A DNA stretch of 37,496 nucleotides. Origin: Acanthaster planci (Eukaryota > Echinodermata > Asteroidea > Valvatida > Acanthasteridae). The stretch is from the NCBI RefSeq assembly GCF_001949145.1, contig NW_019091466.1, positions 66,279 through 103,774 of the forward strand, read 5' to 3'. The notes beneath the pieces are model-generated. The model made no database searches. It saw only the letters and a program-made list of their open reading frames with translations, and was not told the DNA's origin. Positions 22,201 through 34,200 of the stretch are shown here, piece by piece. A program made the position numbers and the translations under genes. Positions within the stretch are counted from its first letter, which is position 1; each line of letters begins with the position of its first letter.

Positions 22201-25200
22201 TAGTTACTTACACAGTAGACCCTAAATATTTTGGCAACCAAAATATCGCCCCAGAAATACATGTACATGTACAGTACATGCTGCTTTTAAATGCCGGTAC
22301 ATGTTCATTGTTAATGGCAAGGTTCTTGCGTCTACGATGTATTTTGGCCCTGTGGGGACAGGGTGGGGATATTTCAAGTTTGTCTGACATCAAAATGAAA
22401 TCATAGGCATGGGCATAAAAGGAAATTACATGTTTGACAGAAATGCTCTTAAATATGGGTAATTCCATTTTTTTGGTGCCTCTGTTATATGTGATGTGAT
22501 TTTGTAAGTTCAGAACACATTTTCTAATCAATTCCAGCGATACTTCCATGTCAAATAACAAAGGTCGGATGTAACCGGACACAAAAATGTCACACTTTTG
22601 GACCCCAATTTTCTGGAATTACCCATTGATACATGCACATGACACAGTTTAAGTTATTCAATGAACAGTACTCATAGACGCGACTGATGTGTTTCAAATG
22701 ATTGATCCAACCGTGATGTTCAGTACATGACCTTAATGTGCAGTAAATATGTACATGTGTGGAGTTAAAGTGCTGACTTTTCTTAGATAAAAAGTTTTCA
22801 CAACTTGGTACTATTCCTCCATGTATGTAAATATTATTACAGTCCTATTTGGTTAAATGCAATGAAAAGTGCACTTTGCAAAACTTTAAAAATTATTCAT
22901 GCTTTCCTAGACAACTTAGGGCACTGTTGCTGTGTTGTCAACCAGGGAAGACATCGTTTGGTATATACTGTAGTTTTTGTGTTCAAATTGTAAATACAGA
23001 AGTCACTTACTGAAAACATTTCTGAGCATGCGATTAATGCATGTTTATTGCTGTGCACGTAGACGAGTCAGCAAAGAGGAGAAAATTTAGCCCAGCAAAC
23101 TTACACAAATGCGGGACTTTTGTTTTCAACTTCAAGCTAATGTAACATTAAAGCTTTCTTCCTGGGATGGTATTACAGTTTTGCTCATAAATATGGAAAT
23201 ACCAATAGCATAAAAATCAATATGCAGTAATATACCGATACCCTCTGAAGTTTGGTACTGAAAAAAAGTTGATACACTGGTATTAAGGTTTACTGTGATA
23301 CAAAAGTGCATTTTGAAGAACTGTACATGTATTAAAACAAATTGATTGCAGCTTTTTCAAATAAGGATGTTTTTGAGAAGGACTGTTACGCTTACCAGAT
23401 AACGGATACATGTAGGTACATGTACAGGTGGAAGGTCCTGCTAAACTACAAAAATGTAGAAAAGATGTTGGATTGGTTGTATTGATCAATTATGTTTTCA
23501 CAAATATTGGAATTGTAATGTTGACTTTATTCCCTACTGATGCTGAGTACCAGGTATACAATGTGTATATTTTGTAACCAAATGCAATACACATTTTGCA
23601 TTCCTTTTATGACCATACAAATGCAAATTGTACAAATCCTCTCTTATTCCTAAAAGAGCTGAGGGGAAGGGAGCAGCTTGTGGAATACATAATCTGCAGT
23701 GAATTTTTTTCAGCAGCTTTTCCTTGAGGAGTTTTTACACTACCTTTTTGTGGTCATTTTGACACCAATTATGTGAAAATCAAATAATACCGTTCTTTTT
23801 GCACTGCGGCCATTTTTTGAAAACAGGTCAGCCAAAAATGTATATTTGTTTCCTTTGTGGTGCTGAGTGCACTTGGGCTGGCATGGTTGTAGCCTTGAAC
23901 TGCAAATGACAGTAACAAAACCGTATGTCTGATTGACTTCAAACTCCACATTTGTAAGGTTTAGGAGTCTATGTACAAGCATGCCAAGATTTAAACAAAA
24001 CTGAGTGTGGCGCAGCCAAGTCCTTGGCTTGATGGGCCAAAAATAACCCTGCTCTTTCAGGGTTAAAACAAATTGAATTCCCCCTTCAACAAACTGGAAG
24101 ACACTCAAAACCTGTTCACATACATGTACCGCTACATGTGTGGGAGCAGCAAAGATAACAGTAGAAGCAGACCCTATGAAATAGAAGTCTGTTACAAAAG
24201 ATGCTGAAGAAAACTTCTGAGGCCCTTTAAAGGAACCACATGTACATGTATGTATCAAGGGATATTATTGTGAAGGAAGCATGCAGTACATGTACAGTAC
24301 ATGTATGAGTACATGTACATGTGTGCTACAACTGTAAGCTTTGATTTACCCATTTGGGTTAACCATGATTTCAGCCATTAGTTATTTGATCCTCTTTCCT
24401 CAGGTCCAAGGGAAATGTCTCTGCGGTCACAACACAGAGGGGAACAACTGTGAGAGATGCCAGGAATTCTACAACGACCAGCCCTGGCGGCCAGCCACGC
24501 ATGGCCAACCCAATGAGTGTAAACGTAAGTTACCTGAGTTTTTCAGTCAGTAAAGTGTTGTATACATGCAAGCTTGAGTTGAGGGTGGCATTTTCCTCTA
24601 GTTTGTACTCGGAACCCCCAAAATCTTACCTCTCTTTGATCAGGTGGTCAGCGTTATCCTCAAATCCTATATCTAATTGAATCAGGTCAGGTTTGATTTC
24701 AAATCACACATAGATTTCCCTCATATTGTTCAGTCTTAAAAGTGAGAGTTTTGTATGCCTGCAGATTGCCTCAGACAATCTTGTTGGTGCTTTAGATCAC
24801 ACCTGACTGACCAAGCTGTTTTGCATCTCAGTCTGTGTTTAATTTATTATTTAAGTATGTTTAATCTAGGGTCACTGGTAACAGTCATTTGTTTGTAGCA
24901 TTAGTTAGTGTTAAAAAGTGGGAAGACTTTCCAGTCATTCTAACATGAACATGAAATCTCATACATGAAGGTATGGTTGGTATAACCATCAATGTGGCTA
25001 ACCTCAATAAACTATCGTAGACAAGCCAAATCATTCTTAATAAGGGTATGTGCTTTATGAAAGATAGTATCAGTTGCACAACTATTAACTCTCATTCTTA
25101 ATGAAGTTTGCCCTGTGTGCATATTTTACATTGACTGTCAGCAATTTTTTTCACAATTTTTTGTTTCATGCAAGTAAAAATGTCTGGCTGGTGATCCATT

Positions 25201-28200
25201 TGATCATACTGGTGTGTCACAACAATTACCTCTGAAACCTTGATGTCATTTTGCCTGACCAGGATGCAATTGCAACAGTCACACTGATCGCTGCCACTTT
25301 GACCCGGCTGTCTTTGAGATCACCAACGGTGCCAGTGGTGGGGTTTGTGACGACTGTCAGCATAACACCATGGGCAGGAATTGTGAGCAGTGCAAGCCAT
25401 TCTTCTACATGAATCCAGACAGGGATATACGGGATCCCAACATATGTGTCCGTAAGTATGAGGGACCAAGTCAAATAGGGAGGATACTCACTGAGCATAA
25501 ATCATAAACACAAAGCACTGATTTCTGTCTAGGATTTATTTTAAAAACTTCACCTTTGAAGGAAAACCTCTTGTGACATTTGTCTTTGTTTTTAAAGTAG
25601 AATTCCCTCTGAAATAAATTCTTTGACTCTGAAATCCTCTGATATCCTTTGATATTTGAAATATCTGAAATAATTTAAAAAAGAAATGTAATTACTGGAA
25701 TTTTTCAAATAGAGCAGCCTTTCCAAGTATATACAAATGTGCATTATATGAGAATCAATATAAATAAATGTTCAAAATTTGATTGGAAAAAAGGAAGCTT
25801 CAGCTTTTGAAAACTTTCATTTCCAGAGAGTTGTGGCAATCCCCGAAGTCGTTAAGGGCGACTTTTTTGAAAACCCTTAGATCAAGTACTATGAAGAAAT
25901 AAGCCTTGTTTGCAACCATGTTAAAAGTCACACTCCTACTTGTAAATCATAGTTTGTATGTTGTGTGGGACTTGTCTACATAGACTCAAAGCCAAAACAA
26001 TGGATGGCACATAGTGATCACATCCAGTGCGTGAGACATACCTGGCTGGTCTCTACTGCCCTTACAAAGCATTAGGAAGGGTAAATGTCCTTCCCAAACT
26101 TGGTGAAGGAAACAGGTCACAGCCACTGGCTTGCAAAACATGCTCACATGGAAGTGTTGGCCTACATTATTGCTCAAATGAACTCTCTCCAATGAGTGCT
26201 TGACAAATGTTAGGTCACATATTTGACTTTCCCAGCACCCTGTAAGGGTTTGTAGGGACAAGTGAACAGACATGTGCCACATGCCCACCCTGGCTGTGGA
26301 ATACACACAATCAAAAAGTCACCTGATTGTGCACAAATCCTGCAGCATCTTGTCGTTGGTGCTAGGCACAGGGCAGTAAATGATTTTCAAGTGTCTGCCA
26401 CATTTCTTTGTCACTTTTGAGGGTAGTAGATACACATGTGCTTGTTCATGGGGTCTGTGAATGTACGTGCATAAAACGGAAGCAATAAGCTGAATGAAGA
26501 ACAATTTAAGTGTGAACTTTGCAATAGGTAGGCAGTTTTGTCCTGTGTGTATGTGTACCTTCAGGGCAAGTAGATCATTCTCAGTCAGCATGATTTACTC
26601 CTTTTAAAATAAGTTCTTTTAAAAAAGTGTTCTTGTAAATTACACTTCATTTTCACACCTCTTCCACACGATGAGAATACTTGTGTGGTTTGTTGAGATC
26701 TAACCATCCTAGTATGTCAAACTGACATTTGTTAATATGCAGTCACTCGGACCTGTACCTCCAGATCTTTTGAGAGGTAAATCACTGTGTGTTTATTCGT
26801 CTTTATTGTACAGTGCAGGTCTGTGAACTGTACCAAGAGCTTTAATGCAACAGCATTTGATGCAGAATACAAAGAACGATTCAAGTGTACAATTAACCAG
26901 TTTGCATTTAATTAAACAACGTACTGTGGTGAATAATGAAAATGATTAGTTTCTCATTTCACTTTATTATTGAAGTGTGTTAGAAATGATATCCATAGAA
27001 ATGATACATGTATTCTTATTTCATAAGTGAAAAGTGTGGAAGCAAAAGTGTGTAAAGAGATATAATACAGATCATTACACCAAGTAAAACTACATGTATT
27101 GGCTTGATTGGTGATGGTTTTGGCTGGTTCCCACTTCTCAGTATTCTGTGGTTCGTTAGGTTCTGTGGGAAATGAAATGTTAAAATTCCAGAATGTAATT
27201 TAACCACTACCTGCCGGGTGGATTTCTCTTGAGCGGGATGTGATGGCGGGACCTTTTCAAGATTTTCTGTTTTCAAAATTCTTTAAAAACTCATTTGTTA
27301 ATTTAATGGACGTTTACACCCACACGAACGACTCTCTGATGGCTACTCTAGTCTGTCAGGCACCTTCATTGACGCCCGAGTATTCAGCTCAGGCCTGCAG
27401 CCCTGTAAAAGAGAGCCCAGAATTGTGTGGGGTTGCATAATTTCCTTTGTTCCGGTGAATGCCAGTAGCATCTTTTCATACGCAGCTGGATTAGCGAGCA
27501 GCGGCGCTGTGTTGCTCATTAGTGGGGCCCTGGAGCACTTTTGTCTGCAATGCTAATCCGCGGGCATACTGTTTCAAAACAGTGCCAGATTACATTCAAA
27601 AAATGGAAGGCGAAAAATGATGGCAATTCCCAGCAGCAGGTCCTTTGTTCCGAGTACAGTCTTTTGTTACACAGACCAGCTCTCTTGTCTGAAACCGGGC
27701 ACCCCGGCTCTGTGTATAAACACACGGTGCCTGAAACCGGGCTCCCCGGCAGGAAGTGGCTAAACTTATCTTACGTAAAATTACTATGCAGTGAAATGAC
27801 GTGCAGAAAGGCATCTGTTTCCTGTTACATGTACATTACATGTGTGTACAATGTACTTCCCTTCAACATGAAATATTCATTCATTTTTGTTGTGATAACC
27901 TGTTTTGTCGTTCAAAGAAGTTGAACCTCCTATTAAAAAAAAAAACAAACCATCAGTCTCCTTATTTGTATTTATGACGTTCCATGTAATTGGTTCTAAC
28001 TTGATCAGTGTTTTTGCTCAGTCTTCCACTGTGCAAGATACGGAATGAATTCTGATGGAAAAAAAGGAAATTAAAGGAATTCCAATGACACTTTCTTTGT
28101 ACTTAAACTTACTAAGGGTATCAAGCCCTGTAGAATATTACATGTACATGTATGTGTACATGTATGTGTACATGTAACTGTGGCTGGGCTCTGTCTGCCT

Positions 28201-31200
28201 CAATCCTACAAGGTCTTTCAAAATTATCTTCAGGATTTGGAAGAATTTAAGAGCATTACAATTAATATCTAATGTACTGGATCGGCTGCTTTTGATGGGC
28301 CATTTATGATTCCCTGGGAGTTGTATAATTTACAAGAAAAATTCCCAAATAACCTTCAAAAAAATTTAAAAATTGGGATGCAGAATGGCTTTGGATAGAA
28401 GGGAGAAAGAGCTTTAGCTCTCCAGATGTGAAGCTTTTTTTGAATATGTCAGAACAGATGCAGTAATAAAGTCAGGCAATTTTGAAACTCTACACGTACA
28501 TCATTTACCATGCTTCTTTGCTGCATGATTTTATTTTTTAATTTACAACACAGCTTGTGACTGTGACCCAGCCGGCTCAGAGAATGGCGGTGAATGTGAG
28601 AGCCATACAGACCCTGCCAATAACCTGATTGCTGGCCGCTGCATCTGTAAGCGCTTTACCACGGGAGTGCGCTGTGACACCTGCCAAGATGGTTACTGGA
28701 GTTTACGAGCTGAAAACCCAGATGGTTGCCAAGGTAACCATTCGTTTGGTACAAAATATCCTCGTTACTGTTATTGGTCTTTAAATGTCTTAACTGATTT
28801 TTATTGGTGTATACGGAATGAGAAATATTTGAAAACTGAGTAATGTTGACTCATTCTATTCTGCTAAAATACCAGTAGTTGAAATTTCTGTTCAATTAGA
28901 GGAGATCTTATTGAGTTTGGGGGTTCTGTTTCTTTCATTAAGTTTTAAAATATATCACTTCATTTGCATAAATTTGAAAATCATAGTTTGCCTTTTGTAA
29001 TTTCATTTTTTTAGTATGTTGTGTTCAGTTTGTTTTGTTGGAAAGTAGACTTTTTATGTAGTGTTTCATGACCTTTAATCATCTGGCTCATATGTGACCT
29101 GTCATGACAAAATGAGAGTAAAGTCACATCCCACTCTTTTCTATTTTGAGAGTTCAAAGTCATATTGAAGTGGAGGTCAATTTCTTGGTTTTGTAATATT
29201 TGGAAAGAGTAACCCATCTCCTATTTAATTCCAAATATTTTGCATCATCACATATAAAAAAATGTCATTTTTTCTATGCAATTTTGACGATAGCATTATT
29301 TGTGTCTGGTCTGAAATGTTGCAACAATGTCGGGAACAAAGACGCAAAGCTGCCAGAATAATGTCACATTGTCACTTTATGCTTTTGCCCTAAGTGTTCC
29401 ATGTACATGCCATTGGAAAGCTCTCTTTCTGGTGAACCCAAAAATACCAGTATCTCTGTTCTTGAAAATTCCGACTTTCAGCTCATTTTGTGGTGACAGG
29501 TCACATATGGTCAGCACATGACATTGCAGTGTGACCTCTGGCAGGACTTGTAATCCTAGTGTGATATCATTGCCACCTTTCTTAGCTGACCTGTGGCATG
29601 TACTTGTACCAAGCCAAAGGTTTCCTTGACTTCATTTTTGACTGAGGATCAAGTTTCTGTTTGGAAAGCGTGGGGTCAACAAAATTGAATGGGATTTTCC
29701 AGAAGGAGCTCAGAAACATGTGTTTAGTCTGAGAGCAATATTGCTGGGCCTGTAGCATGAATCACACCCTTTTAACAAACAGTATTGTCAAACAGCACTC
29801 TGTATTGCACTATGCATACGGTAATGGCAGTTTGCCTTTCTATATAATGTGTCGCGACCATTCTACATGTATATAATGTGTTGCAACCCCTTACATTTGA
29901 TTATCAAATTCTATCACTCTGGTCATTCAGCCTTTCAAGTAAAGACAGCTGCCATTAAGAAATCCACTGAAATTTTTAGCAACCTCAGAATATAAAAAAT
30001 TGTTGGGTTTGAGAATCTGTTTGAAAAAAGCAGGTATAGATACTGAAATTGGCAGGCTGTGTTTGTGGACTCTCGAAAGTGGAGTGAATGGATGAATTGC
30101 ATAATGATCTGTTTCTGTCATTAGTGAATTGGGAGTGAGGAAATTGGTACCTCACAGTGGAGAGTGAGTTTTTAATTTACACTAGTCTCAATAGTAATCC
30201 AGACAAAATCAGACAAAATGTATCCCTGAAAACCATTATCTTTTTGCCTTAACTCTTTCTTCCTGTAGCCTGTGCTTGTAACACCCTGGGCACAGAGGGT
30301 AACAGAGGCTGTGACAAACAGACAGGCAACTGTGTCTGTAAGCGATATGTTACTGGTCGGAACTGTGACCAGTGTTATGTGAGTACAATTGTGTTATGTT
30401 AGTACAATTTCTACATGTGTACTTCGAAGTAAGGGATATCAGAAATCAGTGATAAGTTCAGTTGCAAACATCAAAAGTGCAAACAAGCTCCTGCAGTGCT
30501 CAGTTTGGTTCTGGGTGGCTGGAAAGAATCGAAGCTTCTTGTGAGTACGAGTACGTGGATCCTGAGTCAGGACACCAGCACTGTTTTCTCAATGTGGTGC
30601 TTTATCATATATCACTATCTCAAAGACTATGCATTGCATTTTATTACTGTTCTTCAGAGTATGTGCATAACATGCTGGTATTTAAAGTGTATTTGATGGA
30701 GGATACCAGACACAGTGTCTTAGGCAGGACTCTTTAGCCAAGTAAATCAGATGAGATTTTCAACCTTTACCAGCATCGTTTGCTCTTTTGATGACTGCTA
30801 ACACACAGGACTGCACTGTTAAGAATCAACACTTACAAAATATCTCAAATAGATGATTGTTTGAGGTGTAGACAGGTGCAGTCCGTAGTTTTGTGAACTA
30901 AACAATGTTAGGCCCTTTCTTTGCTCCTTTTAGATGGATCTTTCACTAGCCTTTGTGAGAACTTTTTCTAAAATAGATTTGATAACCAGACCTAACCACA
31001 GCGTGAAAAAACACACAAAAAAGTCAATAGCCTGTCACTGTTTGGATAAGGAATTGGCATGCTTTCCTGTTAGATATTTCTGTCTGGAAAAGCCGGAAGA
31101 ATTAAAAGGCAGCATGTGTCGTAGATTTATTTGTTTATGCAACAATCTGAGCATACCTTTAGTTTTGTTGATGGGTTTTTTGAGCGGGGATAACACCAGT

Positions 31201-34200
31201 CGATTCACTGTTAAGGGACAGTGGTTTTTAGATATTCAGTCCACATTGTTTCTCAAAAACATTTGTAACTGTAACATCATCTTGAACAGTTTGTTCATGC
31301 CTGAGCCACTTCGTTGCCTGGGCTAGTTTGTTTGCCATCAGTACCTTATAATAATGCAACCCTTGGCGAGGATTCCTGTGCACTTGACATTTCAGTGGTC
31401 CCTTCCTATAATAACTGTTCATGTGAGAAACAAATACGAAAAGAGGTCAGCACTGCCACTTTGCCATGTTATGACACAAAGCCCTTACATTTTTTACTGT
31501 ATTTGCAGGAAGGTTACTACGGACTGAGTGAAGATGTTTATGGTTGTAAGTATTGCTATTGTGACCCTGGTGGTGCTTATAACAACAGCTGTAACCGCGA
31601 CTCTGGCCAGTGTTACTGCCGACCCCACATCACTGGCCGACAGTGCAATCAGGTGGAGTCAGGCTACTTCTACACCTTCATGGATTACTTCTTGTACGAG
31701 GCTGAGCTATCCCGAGTCATGACAATTGATGTAAGTCTCCTCTTCATTATGCAGATTGACCAATTTCTCACCTGAATATTTGGTTTGTCTTTTGCCTGTG
31801 TAATGCTGAAGGGCAAATCACATCCTGAGGAGTTGCATTCATCTGATGCAAAAGTTACATCCACACCTTCTCAAGTAATAAGGAAAGCTGTTTTTTTTTT
31901 CTACAGAAAAAGGCACTTCAGAATCTCGTCAGTTACTTTCGATGGAATGTTTTTACTATTCTTGGATGTGATGCATTCTGAATGATGCTTTCTGAGAATT
32001 CGTGATAAATGAGAGCTCGTAAAAAATCACAAACTTCAAGTGGGACTTAAACCACAACTTTCCGATTTCAAGAGGAGATGTTTGAACATTTGTCTACCAT
32101 GCCTGTCAGGGTCTTGTTGGTTGAAATCTGACTCAATAGCAGGTATAATCAGTAAATGACGACAGAATTGTTCATAAGGAGATGTTTTACCATTTAACAA
32201 AAAGATTCATCAAGCAGGATATGCCCTTAGCTTCTGAGAAGTACTTTGAATTTCCATTCCAACCCACCCACAGGAAATTCTATTTATAACCTGTGTGGTC
32301 TGAAAAACATGTGGTAGGAGGCAAACTTCCTTTTCATGAAGCGAATGGATTGAAAAATGATAGTGAGCCATTGAAACAAATGAAACCATTGTTTAACTTT
32401 TTTTGTTCTTATTTTGTTGTTTGATAAATTCAGTTTAATGTAAGATAAGATTTTTTGAGTGAATAAAAATGTGGCATTGCAATGCAATTTTTTTAAGAGT
32501 CAAATGTTACCAGAGAATACAAGTAAGTCCATATTTTTCCTGTAAATGAAAAACTGTTTTCAAATCCATTGCATTTTCTGAGTTTCTGTTGCTTTTATTA
32601 AGCATAATCTATTGTTGTATTTAATTCTTTTTTAGACTGTGCAACTTGAAACCCGAATCCGTGATGAAAACACTTATGTCAGCTGGACTGGTTCAGGATT
32701 CCTACGCATCAGTGAAGGTGGTCAAATTCAAATTGTGGTTGACAACATCCCTGTGTCCGGTGATTATGAAATTGTCCTACGATATGAGCCATTGGTAAGT
32801 TGGAAATAATGGCTTTTGGAGGTATCGAGAGTTCTTGGTTTATAAAACAGAGTCAGATTTATGATGAAAGGCTTTATTTTCCATTTTGAAAGTGGCTTAC
32901 TAATTAATAGTCTCCCTCACTCAAGTCTGTATCAACTGGTGAAAACCTTTTTTTATTAGTCACAAACTATTGAATCTCAAATCAAGTGGCAAGCTGTTTC
33001 AAATGGCCTTTGACAGAGGCAATTGGTATGTGATGTACAGTCAACTTTGGTAATACGAGCTCGGGTAAGGCGAGACTCCGGTTTAGGCGAGCATATTTGC
33101 CAGTCCCAACTGAATTGTGCACATTCCTATGAGGGAAAAAATGTGTAAAACGAGCTTGAATGCTACGAGATTTTGGTTAAGACGAGCATTTTTTGCGTGC
33201 TGGGTGAGTGCAAATCTATTGTTATCTGTCTATTTAGCGCAAGCTTTTTGAAGGCAACTTGCCAATCAGCCAGTCCATTCAATTTTGAAAGGTGCTTCCG
33301 TGATTTATGCGTATACCCCGGAACAGCCCTGTGGTTTTACCTCGCCGAATCAAGCCGTTTGTGTCCGGTGCTGCAAGAGAAAGAACAATGGGCATTTGCG
33401 GTTCCTGTACGCAATGTAGAAATTCTTTGAGGCGGCTCTCGAACTGCCTGAACACAAGCGAGTGGTGAACAAGAAATCTTTCGTTGATTCCCCGCCCCCC
33501 AAAAATTCCCCAAGACCAAAGTCCCCCCAGGAAATTAATAAAAATTGTGTGCTGTAACCAAACACTCGGCCCAAAAAACCGCCCAGCCCCTGTCAAAAAT
33601 CGTTACCCGCTCCCCACTGTAACATGAAAATATCACTGTTTCTGATTTCGACGTTTCTTCTTTCTCAGTTTAAGAAAATCATGACCAAAACCTGGTTTCA
33701 GTCCCAAAATGTTTAAGAAAATAACATCCACCAGTTTTGAAGGAAAAAGTGCATCTCTCTCTCTTCATTTTTCACCAAACCCACACACCTTTCTCAGGTA
33801 AAATCCGATTTTCACCCTCTGCTGTCCACACCACCAATAACTGGCTTCCTCCCATTTTTATGTGCAACAAGCACAGCTGTGGTGTTGGTTACCAACTAAA
33901 ATGTTAATGCACTTACGTTACGTGTGTGCATATATGGATCTCGTCACGGTGTGCGGGGCCAGGTACGTGTGGTATGGCATTGCTCCAAATCGACATGACT
34001 GGTGGAAATTCCACTTCCGCTGTTGTTACATTTGATAATGATTCTTTATTACAAGTCTTTATTCATTAAACTGTATCTTACTTTAATAAACAAACTTTTT
34101 AGAATCAAATTCATAAAAGAAAACGTACGTTCCTTTAAACAAAAAGTTATGCATACTTGTACACATGTACACTTTACCTACGGTCGATTGGTGATACATA

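Larger units (their letters stand above)
17352..24403 (+). other. Intron 3 (7.05 kb), rich in small inverted-repeat elements
   Basis: GTAAGT donor and TTTCCTCAG acceptor. No exon was recognised. It contains a degenerate TCTGACACCTCAT repeat region (18899-19183), three elements with terminal inverted repeats (19403-19641, 21096-21587, 22455-22626) and ACATGT arrays, one ending 80 nt before exon 4. The open frames at 18302-18712 and 23740-24258 show no family features. Confidence 0.8.
25452..28553 (+). other. Intron 5 (3.1 kb) with a GC/CpG-richer island
   Basis: GTAAGT donor, TTACAACACAG acceptor. The stretch 27215-27780 is richer in GC and CpG than its surroundings and carries two near-identical CCGGG-containing 20-mers (27689, 27731). 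An ACATGT array lies at 28138-28176. No coding exon was recognised. Confidence 0.75.

Noticed and set aside
23740-24258. 172-codon frame on the minus strand in intron 3
   Set aside because: No recognisable family, ends in the ACATGT array, and contains no plausible exon boundaries with continuing homology.
24341-24403. Open frame extending upstream of laminin exon 4
   Set aside because: The peptide before VQGKC has no laminin similarity and is interrupted by the pyrimidine tract and acceptor CCTCAG at 24403.
31314-31508. Open frame extending upstream from laminin exon 8
   Set aside because: The residues before 31509 do not match any laminin module and the acceptor TTTGCAG at 31508 joins exon 7 in phase with an intact LE4, so the extension is intronic.
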